Of a stretch of 64,000 bases of DNA, positions 15,068 through 24,579 are shown one piece after another. Made by a program: the position numbers and the translations under genes. The DNA is from Kumtagia yinganensis (lineage in GTDB: Bacteria > Pseudomonadota > Alphaproteobacteria > Rhizobiales > Rhizobiaceae), in contig NZ_JBEBMH010000002.1 in assembly GCF_040081985.1 (NCBI RefSeq), positions 434,001-498,000 on the forward strand, read 5' to 3'. Position 1 is the first letter of the stretch. Every line of letters starts with the position of its first letter. Below the pieces are notes generated by a model, which worked only from the letters and a program-made list of their open reading frames with translations, was not told where the DNA came from and ran no database searches.

Positions 15068-16387
15068 ATGCTAAGCATTCCCCCAAGCAACGCCTATAAT
15101 TTGAACCAGGGGCAAAAGGCTGCGGCCGATGCCTTCCTCGCATTCCTTTTCAGCCCGGACAAAGAGTTCAGGATTTCCGGTCCAGCCGGCACCGGCAAGA
15201 CCTACCTGATGAACTATATCATCGACAACACGATGCCGCGCTACCTCGAGATGTGCAAGCTACTCGGGATGAAGCCCGAGTACGATGAGGTCATGATGAC
15301 CGCCACGACCAACAAGGCGGCGGACGTGCTCTCGACAGCGTGCAATCGTCCGACCCAGACCGTGCATTCGTTCTTCAACCTGACGGTCAAGGACGATTAC
15401 GAGACCGGCGTCACCTCGCTCAAGCGAACCCCCAGATGGATGGTCCACCAGAACAAGATCATCTTCGTCGACGAAAGCTCCATGATCGACGGCGAGCTCC
15501 ACAAGACGCTGCATGAGGGAACTCTGAACTGCAAGCTGGTCTATGTCGGCGATCGTCACCAGCTGGCTCCCGTCCATGAAGATCTCTCGCCGGTCTATAA
15601 GATCGACGCTCCCATGGTCGAGCTGCTCGAGCCCATGCGCAATTCTGGCCAGCCGGCTCTCATGAACATCTGCGCCCAGCTGCGCAGGACAGTCGAGACC
15701 GGCGTCCATGAGCCCATCCAGATCGTGCCTGGTGTGATCGACCTCCTCGATGACCAGCAGATGCAGGCCGAGATCCAGCGTCACTTCCACAAGCAGACAC
15801 ACGAGGCCAAGATCATGGCCTACACCAACAAGCGGGTGATCGCCTATAACGACCACATCCGCGGACTTCGTGCCCTACCGGCTGAGTTCCAGGTCGGAGA
15901 ATACCTGGTCTGCAATGGTGTCATCCACTACGGCAAGACGACGATACCGGTCGAGACCGAGGTCGAGGTTATGCACAATGCCGGCGCCAACCAGATCCTG
16001 GTCGACGAAGAGCACAAGGTCTATCTCGACATCAACCGGCTCAGGCTGAGGACGTCTCTCGGGGACGTGCTCCACGATGTTCCCGTCGCCACCAACCGGG
16101 AGCATTTCAACCAGCTGGTCAAATATTACGCCGGCGTCAAGAACTTCAAAAAGATGTATAATCTCAAGAACATGATCGCCGATCTCCGACCGATCGATGC
16201 TGCGACCGTCCACAAGTCGCAAGGCAGCACCTACGACACGGTGTTCATCGACATCGGCAACATCGGTGGTTGCAACTTCTTGAACCAGGTGCCTCGGCTG
16301 CTCTACGTGGCATTCTCGAGAGCCAGGTCCCGAGTGTTTCTCTATGGGGATCTCCCCCACAAATACGGCGGGCCAGTCCTGACGTAA
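15068..16387 (+). CDS. SF1 DNA helicase, Dda/RecD-like
   Basis: 439 residues. Walker A is GPAGTGKT (38-45), Walker B is IIFVDESS (Asp135-Glu136), and GDRHQLAPV is motif III-like. VHKSQGSTYDTVFID (from residue 381) is motif V, and YVAFSRARSRV near 415 is motif VI. This set is that of superfamily 1B helicases (Dda/RecD/Pif1), which move 5' to 3' on single-stranded DNA. N4 carries a comparable gene shortly before its DNA polymerase, as here. The ATG at 15068 is preferred to the in-frame TTG one codon upstream. It is presumably the replicative or recombination helicase of the phage. Confidence 0.88.
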   Translation: MLSIPPSNAYNLNQGQKAAADAFLAFLFSPDKEFRISGPAGTGKTYLMNYIIDNTMPRYLEMCKLLGMKPEYDEVMMTATTNKAADVLSTACNRPTQTVHSFFNLTVKDDYETGVTSLKRTPRWMVHQNKIIFVDESSMIDGELHKTLHEGTLNCKLVYVGDRHQLAPVHEDLSPVYKIDAPMVELLEPMRNSGQPALMNICAQLRRTVETGVHEPIQIVPGVIDLLDDQQMQAEIQRHFHKQTHEAKIMAYTNKRVIAYNDHIRGLRALPAEFQVGEYLVCNGVIHYGKTTIPVETEVEVMHNAGANQILVDEEHKVYLDINRLRLRTSLGDVLHDVPVATNREHFNQLVKYYAGVKNFKKMYNLKNMIADLRPIDAATVHKSQGSTYDTVFIDIGNIGGCNFLNQVPRLLYVAFSRARSRVFLYGDLPHKYGGPVLT

Positions 16388-16401
16388 GGAAGGATGTTCA
16401 A

Positions 16402-16905
16402 ATGGCTCTTCAAGGCTACATCGGTGAGACCGTCGTCAAACTCATCGACGGTCTGTTCGAGGTGGAAGAACGTCAGCTGTCGAAACGGCGCACCAAGCTG
16501 ATCGACAAAAACACGGCTGCCGGTGGAAATCCTGCCGGCTTCTATTTCAACGGTGAGATTTTTGCCGAATCGCCGATTTCGCCGGGACTACGTCGGAGCC
16601 TCAAGCCCCTGGATCCATCCTTGCTCATGGAAGCCGGGAGTATCGTGGCTGACAGAAAAGTGATCAACTTCGACAAGGGCCGGGTCAACCAGCTGCTGAC
16701 CATGCTGCTCAAGGATTGTCACTCAACGCAGGACGTCAGGGACGCTCTGCCGAACTGCATGGTCGAGTTTCTTCCTGGTGGATCCAACCTCCCACGGACC
16801 CGGCCAGAGGCATTTACCCTTGCGGATAATCCGCTCTCGTATAAACAATATATGCAATCTCGCGAGAAGATGGATTATTACGTCGCTGCGAGATTATTAT
16901 ATTAG
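16402..16905 (+). CDS. Hypothetical protein between helicase and polymerase
   Basis: 167 residues from the ATG at 16402, which has a strong AAGGAAGG site; an upstream extension would overlap the helicase gene. Soluble, with mixed composition. A central segment reads INFDKGRVNQLLTMLLKDC, and the C-terminus is YKQYMQSREKMDYYVAARLLY. The family is not recognised. Its position suggests a replication accessory role, by context only. Confidence 0.62.
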   Translation: MALQGYIGETVVKLIDGLFEVEERQLSKRRTKLIDKNTAAGGNPAGFYFNGEIFAESPISPGLRRSLKPLDPSLLMEAGSIVADRKVINFDKGRVNQLLTMLLKDCHSTQDVRDALPNCMVEFLPGGSNLPRTRPEAFTLADNPLSYKQYMQSREKMDYYVAARLLY

Positions 16906-16926
16906 ATAATCAGCAGAGAAAATCGA

Positions 16927-19620
16927 ATGAAATATGCCACCTTCGGTATGGAGAAGGCTGCCTATAAGGTCGCCATCCTGGTCAACGACATTCGACGCGA
17001 CGAGATCCAGAAAGCCTACCTGACACCTTATGGCCTGGATCCAAGCCAGGTCATCGTCATCCAGGTCCACCAGACCCCTGGCAAGAAGAAGACCCCTGTC
17101 GCCGAGATCAAGGACTGGATCGACCAGGAGCTTGTTCCGGTGCTCACCGATCTTGGCACCGAATATCTGATCGTCGGTGACGGCGATTATTTCAAGGTGC
17201 TTGGCAAGACCACCAAGGTCGAGAAGATGCTCGGCTATGTCATTCCCAGCGATCTCGGACCCTGGTGCTCGGTCTATGTGCCGAACTACCGGACCATTTT
17301 CTACGATCCAGGGAAAGTGCATGAGAAGATCGCCCTTGGCATCAACGCCCTCAAGTCCTGGATCGCCGGCACCTATGTCACCCCCGGCGTCGACATCATC
17401 AAGTTCTCCGCCTACCCCAGGACCTATGACGAGATCGAGGCATGGCTGGAACGCCTGCTCGAGATGGACGTCCCACTGACCGTGGACATTGAAGGCTTCG
17501 GTCTGAAGCACTTCAATTCCGGTATCGGCACCATCACCTTCTGCTGGTCGAAACATGAAGGCATCGCCTTCCCGATCGACTACGAGGCCGTGGAATGGAC
17601 CGACGAAGACGGCGGCAAACATTTCGGCCGGCAGATCGTCAACAAGCCGATCCGTCACCTGCTCAAGCGGTTCTTCGAGCGCTGTGAGCAGAAGCTGATC
17701 TATCATGGCATCGCCTTCGACGTTTACGTCATGGTCTACCAGCTGTTCATGGACCATATCCTCGACAACAAGGGCCTGCTCTACGGCCTCGAGGTCATGC
17801 TCCGGAACTGGGAATGCACGAAGCTGATCAGCTACCTGGCGGTCAATTCGTGCTCCAGAAACAAGCTCGGCCTGAAAGACCAGGCTCTCGAGTTCGCCGG
17901 CGACTATGCGCAAGAAGAGATCAAGGACATCACCAAGATCCCTCTGCCGGAGCTGCTCCAGTACAATCTGGTCGACGGTCTTTCCACCTGGTTCACGGCC
18001 GAGAAGAACTGGCCGAAGATGGTGGCCGACCAGCAGCAGGAGATCTATGAGACGATCTTCAAGCCGGCCACGATCGACATCATCCAGATGCAGCTGACCG
18101 GTATGCCGGTCAACATGGATCGGGTGCTGGAGGTCGAAAAGGTTCTCCAGGCCATTTCCGACACGGCCCTGGCTGCCATACGGGCCAATCCGCTCCTCGG
18201 CGCCTACGAGTACAAGCTCAAGGAAGCGCATGTTGACAAGCGCAACGCCGAGCTGAAGGTCAAGCGCATCTCGATCAACGATCCAGAATGCGACAAGATC
18301 ATCTTCAAGCCGACCTCGGACCCGCAGCTGCAGGGCTTCCTGTTCGAGCATCTAGGACTACCGATCCTGTCACGGACCCAGGCCAAGCAGCCATCCACCG
18401 ACGGCGATACGTTGAAGGCGCTCCAGAATCACACCAAGGATCCCAACATCCTGGCGTTCTTGGCTTCGCTGATCGACTTCAACGCGGTCGGTACCATCCT
18501 GAACAGCTTCATCCCGGCCATGAAAGGAGCACAGCTCGGCCCGGATGGATGGCACTATCTGTTCGGCAACTTCAACCTCGGCGGCACGGTCTCCGGCCGG
18601 CTGTCGTCAAGCAAGCCGAACTTGCAGAACCTGCCGGCCAACGTCTTTATGGAAGCGAAGAGGCTTACTCAGCAGCTTCGGGACAGCTTGCTTGCCTTTA
18701 TCAGCAAGGGCAAGCTCAGCCTCGGCAAGCTCATCAAATACTGCTTCCAGGCTCCTCGTGGCTGGTTCTTTTGCGGGATCGATTTTGCCTCACTCGAGGA
18801 CCGGATCTCGGCACTCACGACGAAGGACCCGAACAAGCTCAAGGTCTATACCGACGGCTATGACGGTCACTCGCTCCGAGCCTACGCCTATTTCGGAGAC
18901 CAGATGCCAGACATCGATCCGAACAGCGTGGCTTCGATCAACTCGATCCAGGATAAGTATCCACCGCAACGTCAGGACTCGAAGGCCCCGACCTTCGCCC
19001 TGACCTATCAGGGAACCTTCAAGACCCTGATGAACAATTGCGGCTTTACGGAAGCCTTGGCCAAGTCGATCGAGTTCAGCTACCACGAGCTTTACCAGGT
19101 CTCCGATGCCTGGGTGGCTGACAAGCTGAACCAGGCTTCAAAGGTCGGCTACATCACCGCGGCATTCGGTCTCCGGGTTCGGACGCCGATGCTACACCAG
19201 GTGATCCGCGGAACCTCGAAGACGCCATATGAGGCAGAGGCCGAAGGCAGGACGGCCGGCAATGCACTGGGACAGTCCTGGTGCCTGCTCAACAGCCGTG
19301 CTGGCTCGGAATTCATGGGCAAGGTTCGGTCGAGTGACTTCCGTCACGACATCAAGCCATGCGCCCAGATCCACGATGCCCAGTATTTCCTGGTTCGGGA
19401 TGACATCGACGCCATCCGTTACGCTAACGACAACGTCGTCAAGGCTTGCGAGTGGCAGGACCATCCCGACATCTGGCACGACGAGGTCAAGCTCGGCGGG
19501 GAGTTCTCGATCTTCTATCCCGACTGGAGCAAGGAAGTAGGCATCCCCAACGGTGCCGAACCATCCGAGATCTATGCGGCGTTCGAAGAGCACGTCGGCA
19601 AGCTGCAAAAAGCGGCTTGA
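16927..19620 (+). CDS. Family A DNA polymerase with 3'-5' exonuclease domain
   Basis: 897-residue replicative polymerase, equivalent by position and type to N4 gp39. An N-terminal ~170 residues of unknown role precede the proofreading domain: exo I VDIEGFG (Asp187, Glu189), exo II around IYHGIAFDVYV, exo III-like YNLVDGLSTW. The polymerase core has GRLSSSKPNLQNLP and motif A GIDFASLEDR (Asp619). Motif B is RQDSKAPTFALTYQG (Arg682, Lys686, Tyr694) and motif C is AQIHDAQ (His816-Asp817). All catalytic residues expected for family A are present. Tyr694 at the motif-B position matches the T7-type ribose-selective Tyr. It is followed by an AT-rich gap with two GATTATC copies. Confidence 0.95.
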   Translation: MKYATFGMEKAAYKVAILVNDIRRDEIQKAYLTPYGLDPSQVIVIQVHQTPGKKKTPVAEIKDWIDQELVPVLTDLGTEYLIVGDGDYFKVLGKTTKVEKMLGYVIPSDLGPWCSVYVPNYRTIFYDPGKVHEKIALGINALKSWIAGTYVTPGVDIIKFSAYPRTYDEIEAWLERLLEMDVPLTVDIEGFGLKHFNSGIGTITFCWSKHEGIAFPIDYEAVEWTDEDGGKHFGRQIVNKPIRHLLKRFFERCEQKLIYHGIAFDVYVMVYQLFMDHILDNKGLLYGLEVMLRNWECTKLISYLAVNSCSRNKLGLKDQALEFAGDYAQEEIKDITKIPLPELLQYNLVDGLSTWFTAEKNWPKMVADQQQEIYETIFKPATIDIIQMQLTGMPVNMDRVLEVEKVLQAISDTALAAIRANPLLGAYEYKLKEAHVDKRNAELKVKRISINDPECDKIIFKPTSDPQLQGFLFEHLGLPILSRTQAKQPSTDGDTLKALQNHTKDPNILAFLASLIDFNAVGTILNSFIPAMKGAQLGPDGWHYLFGNFNLGGTVSGRLSSSKPNLQNLPANVFMEAKRLTQQLRDSLLAFISKGKLSLGKLIKYCFQAPRGWFFCGIDFASLEDRISALTTKDPNKLKVYTDGYDGHSLRAYAYFGDQMPDIDPNSVASINSIQDKYPPQRQDSKAPTFALTYQGTFKTLMNNCGFTEALAKSIEFSYHELYQVSDAWVADKLNQASKVGYITAAFGLRVRTPMLHQVIRGTSKTPYEAEAEGRTAGNALGQSWCLLNSRAGSEFMGKVRSSDFRHDIKPCAQIHDAQYFLVRDDIDAIRYANDNVVKACEWQDHPDIWHDEVKLGGEFSIFYPDWSKEVGIPNGAEPSEIYAAFEEHVGKLQKAA

Positions 19621-19731
19621 TTATCTACCTCACTTATATGTGATTTCCTGCAAAAATTGATCTGGTGGGCTGGTGAAAATCGTTTCACCGGCCTATTGGA
19701 TTATCAACAAAATCCCCGGAGATAATGGTTC

Positions 19732-20049
19732 ATGTCGAACCCCAAGCACTACTACCTGATCGCTGGCGAAGTCGTGACCTCCAAAGAGGGTATCGAACGG
19801 TCCAAGGCGCTGAATGCCATGGTCGCTACAGAGAAGGGCTATTTCAGCCGCAAGGATCTCGCCGCGGCACAGCAGTCTCTGATGCAGCAGTTCGTCACCC
19901 GCTGCAAACAGATCAAGGGCGCCGAGATCGTCAACGTCCACATCCAGGCGGTCAGTTTCTTCGGTATCATGACCGAGGAGGAATTCATGGCCGGGTTCGT
20001 CGATCCAGTTCTGGCTGAGACCCTCAAGTCGAAACAGGGACTTAACTGA
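19732..20049 (+). CDS. Small hypothetical phage protein
   Basis: 105 residues, soluble, starting MSNPKHYYLIAGEVVTSKEG. Helical N-terminal part, beta-like middle (EIVNVHIQAVSFFGIMTEEE) and a C-terminal helix. The family is not recognised. Its stop overlaps the start of the next gene by one base (TGATG-type), so the two are coupled. Confidence 0.62.
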   Translation: MSNPKHYYLIAGEVVTSKEGIERSKALNAMVATEKGYFSRKDLAAAQQSLMQQFVTRCKQIKGAEIVNVHIQAVSFFGIMTEEEFMAGFVDPVLAETLKSKQGLN

Positions 20050-20468
20050 TGAACGCCCCGGTGAAGCCTCCGGCTAATCCGAAGCAGATCTATGGCGAAA
20101 AGAAACCGCCCCTGGCCTATATCCCTATGTCGGCACAGCTTGCCGAACTAGAGGCGTTCTTCGACGGGCAGCTGAAATATGGTCCTCACAACTGGAGACA
20201 GAACCCTATCGAAGCCATGACCTATGTCGAAGCTGCGATGCGTCATCTGCAGCTCTGGAAGGTCGGCGAGGAGATTACCAGGGATACCCTGGTCTCGAAC
20301 CTTGGCGCCGTAAGAGCCTGCTGTGGGATCCTGATCGACTCGAGTTTGCACGGAACCCTGATCGACAATCGGCCTAAGAGCCAATTCGAAGCCGATCTGC
20401 TCTACGCCGGCGAGGAGTGGGTTTCCCGCCTGAAGGCTGTTCACCAGGAACGCCTGAAAAATCGCTAG
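20049..20468 (+). CDS. dATP/dGTP diphosphohydrolase-like protein (DUF5664 type)
   Basis: 139 residues. It has the recognisable string of this MazG-related family: IPMSAQLAELEAFFDGQLKY, then KYGPHNWRQ and EAMTYVEAAMRHLQLWKVGEE, and near the end LHGTLIDNRP. Members are all-alpha dNTP pyrophosphohydrolases; some act in phages that alter their purine pools (the MazZ group). The typical acidic D/E-S-G segment after the GE is replaced here by EEITRDTLVSNLG, so activity is uncertain. No PurZ homologue is seen in the window. It is coupled to the small gene upstream and followed by a hairpin. Confidence 0.62.
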   Translation: MNAPVKPPANPKQIYGEKKPPLAYIPMSAQLAELEAFFDGQLKYGPHNWRQNPIEAMTYVEAAMRHLQLWKVGEEITRDTLVSNLGAVRACCGILIDSSLHGTLIDNRPKSQFEADLLYAGEEWVSRLKAVHQERLKNR

Positions 20469-20501
20469 GCGATTTTCGAAATAACTTCACAAACGATTAT
20501 C

Positions 20502-20530
20502 AAGGGAATATGATCTGTTCCCTTGGTTTC
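20502..20530 (+). terminator. Probable terminator before the nuclease gene
   Basis: AAGGGAA (20502-20508) pairs with TTCCCTT (20518-20524) around a 9-base loop and is followed by GGTTTC. It has a moderate stem and a weak T-run. It is flanked by GATTATC at 20495 and GATAATC at 20548. Confidence 0.5.
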
Positions 20531-20570
20531 GTGCCCCCAAAATCCTAGATAATCCGCTCCGAGGTTTTCA

Positions 20571-21560
20571 ATGCGGCTGACGAACGAACACGGCATCAGC
20601 CTGCCGCTGGCAGTCTGGTTGCTGCACGACGAGTACGACCACATTAACGAGCCTAACTACATTTCGGCCACCAGCCTGCTGAAAAGCACCCGCCAGCTGG
20701 TCCTGCAACGCCGCATCATCGCCGAGGATCGTGAGATCGACATCTCCTCCTACCTGGCATCCAGGTTCGGCAATGCCGTTCACGACTCGATCGACAAGGC
20801 GTGGACCGTCTCTGGCAATAAGGCCATGAAGATGCTCGGCTATCCCGAGAAGATCTGGTCGAACATCCGGGTCAATCCGAGCCAGGAACAGCTGGCTGCC
20901 AACCCGGCCATCATCCCCGTCTGGATCGAGCAGCGCTCCTTCCGTGAGGTCCTGATCGGATCGACCGTCTTCAAGATCGGCGGCAAGTTCGACATGGTGC
21001 TCGATGGCCGGCTCTTCGATACCAAGACCACATCGGTCTACAGCTACCTGCTCGGCCGCAAGGATGGCGACTACGCCATGCAGGGCGGCATCTATCGCTG
21101 GCTCAATCCCGAGCTCATTACGAGCGACCACATCTACATCCAGTTCCTGTTCACGGACTGGCAGCGCATCCGCTCCAAGGTCGACGAGAACTATCCGAAG
21201 ACCAAGGCACTGGAATATCCTGTCGAGCTGCCTTCTTTGGATGAAACCGAGAATTTCATCCGCAATAAACTCGCGGAAGTGCAGCGCTACAAGGATGCAC
21301 CCGACGAACAGATCCCGTATTGCACCGACAAGGAGCTTTGGCGGGGAGAAACTGTCTACAAATATTACGGGAACGCTGCAAAAACCACCGGCCGATCGAC
21401 CAGGAACTTCGACGATAAGTCCGAAGCTCATGCCTTCATGGCATCAAAAGGTGGAGAGGGAGTGGTCATTGCTGTTCCCGGCGAAGTGAAGGCTTGCGAA
21501 TATTGCCCTGCCTTCAGCATCTGCCGTCAGAAGGATCAGTATTTTGTCGATGTCAATTGA
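20571..21560 (+). CDS. PD-(D/E)XK (RecB/Cas4-like) nuclease
   Basis: 329 residues. The active-site pattern is visible: RFGNAVHDSIDKAW (the early His/Asp motif), GGKFDMVLDGRLFDTKTT (G-x-x-D then D-x-K, about residues 135-152) and later YAMQGGIYRW, a Q-x-x-x-Y-type motif. The C-terminus has CEYCPAFSIC, a cysteine group reminiscent of the iron-sulfur cluster of Cas4/AddB-type nucleases, although the matching N-terminal Cys is not evident. It probably processes DNA ends in replication or recombination. It overlaps the primase gene by 11 bases and belongs to the replication module. Confidence 0.75.
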   Translation: MRLTNEHGISLPLAVWLLHDEYDHINEPNYISATSLLKSTRQLVLQRRIIAEDREIDISSYLASRFGNAVHDSIDKAWTVSGNKAMKMLGYPEKIWSNIRVNPSQEQLAANPAIIPVWIEQRSFREVLIGSTVFKIGGKFDMVLDGRLFDTKTTSVYSYLLGRKDGDYAMQGGIYRWLNPELITSDHIYIQFLFTDWQRIRSKVDENYPKTKALEYPVELPSLDETENFIRNKLAEVQRYKDAPDEQIPYCTDKELWRGETVYKYYGNAAKTTGRSTRNFDDKSEAHAFMASKGGEGVVIAVPGEVKACEYCPAFSICRQKDQYFVDVN

Positions 21561-23727
21561 CCTCAGCCAAGTTCCGCACCACCCTGCTCTTGAAGAAATG
21601 GTCGAGGTGCTTTGCACCAAGGCCCAGGAGAACAACCGAAACTTCTTCCGCATCATGCTCGCCTACTTCATGGGCAAGGTGGCCTCCTCGATGCGGGCTA
21701 CCGTCGTATCCAAGGACATTGGCGAGATCCCGGTCAACATCTACTCGCTGGCTTTCGCCACGTCCGGCTTCGGCAAGGGACGCTCCATCTACACCGTCGA
21801 GAACGAATTCCTCGGCGGGTTCAAGGAGCGCTTCCTCGAAGACACGTACAAGATGATCTCCGAGCAGAGCCTCTGGCAGATCGCCAACAAGAAGGCTGCC
21901 AACGAAGGCACCAACCCCCAGGAAGAATTCGACAAGTTCCTGAAGGAGTTCAACAATTTCGGACCATACCTGCCGGAGTTCGACTCCGGTACGTCGCCGG
22001 CGACCAAGGATCTGCGTCAGAAGCTGCTGATGGGCCAGATCGGCAGCATCAACATGCAAATCGACGAGATCGGCTACTATCTCGAGAAGGAGATGGAGCT
22101 GCTGACACTGTTCCTCGAGCTCTACGACCAGGGCATGGTCAAGCGCAAGCTGGTGAAGAACACCAGCGATAACAGGCGCTCCGAGGAACGTCACGGCAAG
22201 ACGCCGGCTAATATGCTGCTGTTCGGTACGCCGACCAAGCTGTTCGATGGCAACACCACCGAGAAGGCTTTCTATGGCCTGCTCGAAAGCGGCTACGCCA
22301 GGCGCTGCCTGTTCGGCTACGTCAAGGAAAAGAGCCGGACCTCCAAGGGCAAGTCGGCCGAGGAGATCTTCAAGACACTGATCTCTCCGTCCAACAGCCA
22401 GGTGATCCTGAAGTGGGCCAACCGCTTCGAGAACCTTGCCGATCCGTCCATGGTCAACTGGTCCATGGAAGTTCCCGACGACGTCTCGATCGCCAGGATC
22501 CAGTACCAAATGGAATGCGAGGAGCTGGCTGATGCCATGTCCGAGCATGAGGACATCCGCAAGGCCGAGATGGCACATCGCCATTTCAAGGCCCTGAAGC
22601 TCGCCGGCGCCTTCGCATTCGTCGACGGATCGAGCCAGGTGCTGATGGAGCATCTAATGTCGGCCATCAAGCTGGTCGAGGAGTCAGGCGAAGCCTTCAA
22701 GATGGTGCTCAGCCGGGATCCGACCTACGTTAAGCTGGCGAAGTTCATCGCTTCGACCAAGACCGAGGTCACCCATGCGGACCTGACCGAGGCTTTGCCT
22801 TTCTACCGCGGCGGTAAGCAGACCCGAGACGACATGATGACCCTGGCGGTCTCGTGGGGCTACAAGAACAACATCATCGTCAAGAAGTCATTCGGCGACG
22901 GGATCGAGTTCTTCACCGGCGAGACACTGGATGAGACCGACATCGACAAGATCCGGATCTCCTACAGCGACAACTGGGCTTATGGTTATTTACCAGAAGA
23001 GCAGCCGTTCGACCAGCTGCACGTACTGACCCAGGCGAAGGATATGCACTGGGCAACCCATCACTTCAAGAACGGTCATCGAGCCAAGGAAAACGTCATT
23101 CCCGGCTTCAACATGATCGTCATAGACGTGGATGGAACAGCCACCCTGGATCAGGCCCACGATCTGCTTGCCGACTACAAGTTCCTGACTTCCACGACCA
23201 AAAGCCACACTCCGGAATCCCATCGCTTCCGGATCTTGCTGCCTATGAATTACCGGCTGAAGCTCGACGAGCTCGAGTACAAGGAATTCATGAACAGCGT
23301 GTTGGCCTGGTTACCGTTTGAGACGGACCAGAATGCGAACCAGAACTCGAAGAAATGGTCGAGCTTCGACGGCGGCACCTATCACTACAATCTCGATGGC
23401 GACCTGTTCGACGCCCTGCCCTTCATTCCGAAGACACGGCGCAACGAAGAGTTCCAGCAAAGGAACCAGGAACTGGGATCGCTGCCGAGCCTTGAGCGCT
23501 GGTTCGCCCAACGCATGGGTGGTGAAGGCTCCGGCCGCAACAACCAGATGATCAAGTACGCCTTGATCCTGGTCGACAGCGGCTTGTCGCTGGGAGACGT
23601 CGAGATGCACGTCAAAGCCTTCAATCGCAAGATGAAGCATCCGATGGATGACAGCGAGATCGACGGCTCGATCATGGTGACGGTGGCCAAGAAAGTCCAC
23701 CAGCGGCTGACGCAAATGGCAGCCTGA
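21550..23727 (+). CDS. AEP-type primase with N-terminal P-loop domain (N4 gp43-like)
   Basis: 725 residues from the ATG at 21550. The N-terminal part has a Walker A-like ATSGFGKGRS (Lys76) and resembles the DUF3987-type domains fused to phage primases. The C-terminal part has FNMIVIDVDG (Asp526 and Asp528) and, about 30 residues on, SHRFRILLPM (His558). This Asp-x-Asp...His arrangement is that of archaeo-eukaryotic primases and is followed by a helical C-terminal domain (LPSLERWFAQRMGGEGSGRN). It probably lays primers for the family A polymerase. In N4 a large protein essential for replication sits at the same place, before the ATPase and SSB genes. Confidence 0.75.
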   Translation: MSIDLSQVPHHPALEEMVEVLCTKAQENNRNFFRIMLAYFMGKVASSMRATVVSKDIGEIPVNIYSLAFATSGFGKGRSIYTVENEFLGGFKERFLEDTYKMISEQSLWQIANKKAANEGTNPQEEFDKFLKEFNNFGPYLPEFDSGTSPATKDLRQKLLMGQIGSINMQIDEIGYYLEKEMELLTLFLELYDQGMVKRKLVKNTSDNRRSEERHGKTPANMLLFGTPTKLFDGNTTEKAFYGLLESGYARRCLFGYVKEKSRTSKGKSAEEIFKTLISPSNSQVILKWANRFENLADPSMVNWSMEVPDDVSIARIQYQMECEELADAMSEHEDIRKAEMAHRHFKALKLAGAFAFVDGSSQVLMEHLMSAIKLVEESGEAFKMVLSRDPTYVKLAKFIASTKTEVTHADLTEALPFYRGGKQTRDDMMTLAVSWGYKNNIIVKKSFGDGIEFFTGETLDETDIDKIRISYSDNWAYGYLPEEQPFDQLHVLTQAKDMHWATHHFKNGHRAKENVIPGFNMIVIDVDGTATLDQAHDLLADYKFLTSTTKSHTPESHRFRILLPMNYRLKLDELEYKEFMNSVLAWLPFETDQNANQNSKKWSSFDGGTYHYNLDGDLFDALPFIPKTRRNEEFQQRNQELGSLPSLERWFAQRMGGEGSGRNNQMIKYALILVDSGLSLGDVEMHVKAFNRKMKHPMDDSEIDGSIMVTVAKKVHQRLTQMAA

Positions 23728-23791
23728 GTAATCAGGCTTCCTTTTTCTGGTTCGATTATCTCCAAAATACGAAACTAAATCGAGGAAAATC

Positions 23792-24523
23792 ATGGAAGAC
23801 ATGAACGACCAGCTTGCCCTGATTTCCGGTTATTCAGGTACTGGCAAAAGCGCCAGTCTTAGGAACATCCGGAACCAGAACCGCTGGGTCTACAACAACA
23901 CCGAGGCCGGCAAGCGTCTGCCGTTCAAGAACTCGTTCAACAACCAGCGGATCAGCGATCCCTGGGCAGTCCATGACCTCTTCGAGGAGGCAATCAAGAA
24001 CCGGGACATGCTCGACGGTATGATCGTAGACTCGATAAACTTCCTGATGGATATGTACGAGTCGGTCTATGTGCTGACGTCGAACGATACCCAGAAGGCA
24101 TGGGGGCAGTACGCTCAGTTCTTCCGAACGCTGATGCAAGACAAGATCGTTCGCTGGGGCAAGCCTACGATCTTCACCGGCCACGTCTCCGAAAAGCTAG
24201 ACGAGGTCAAACACGAGATGCAAGTCTCTGTGCCGATCAAGGGAGCGCTTAGCAAGGTCGGCGTCGAAGCATTCTTCTCGACCGTAGTCTCGGCGAAGAA
24301 GAAGACCATCCGGGAACTGGAACCATTCCAGTCGAACCTCCTCAACATCACGGAGGAGGAGCGGGATCTCGGCTTCAAGCACGTCTTCCAGACGCGCATC
24401 ACCAAGGAGACGACCGGCGAACGCATCCGCTCCCCGATGGGGCTGTTCTCGAAGGAGCAGACCTACATCGACAACGATGCCCAGCTGCTGATCGACCATC
24501 TCCAGAAATTCTACCACGGCTGA
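23792..24523 (+). CDS. P-loop ATPase, RecA/Sak4-like (N4 gp44-like)
   Basis: 243 residues. Walker A is SGYSGTGKS (Lys19). A Walker B-like hydrophobic strand ends in Asp (GMIVDSINFLMDMYE). The order of these two motifs, and the gene's place immediately before SSB, suggest a RecA-like ATPase of the Sak4 kind that acts with SSB in annealing or loading. N4 gp44 sits in the same place. A second ATG three codons in (23801) is possible. An imperfect hairpin overlaps its stop codon. Confidence 0.72.
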   Translation: MEDMNDQLALISGYSGTGKSASLRNIRNQNRWVYNNTEAGKRLPFKNSFNNQRISDPWAVHDLFEEAIKNRDMLDGMIVDSINFLMDMYESVYVLTSNDTQKAWGQYAQFFRTLMQDKIVRWGKPTIFTGHVSEKLDEVKHEMQVSVPIKGALSKVGVEAFFSTVVSAKKKTIRELEPFQSNLLNITEEERDLGFKHVFQTRITKETTGERIRSPMGLFSKEQTYIDNDAQLLIDHLQKFYHG

Positions 24524-24579
24524 TTTTTCGGCTGTGGCAGAACGCCTGCCCCCAACCACAACTAAAAGAGAGAACTAGC

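Noticed and set aside
20049..20468. 2-aminoadenine (Z-genome) system suggested by a MazZ-like protein
   Set aside because: No PurZ or DatZ homologue is visible and the protein lacks the usual acidic segment, so one related protein is not enough.
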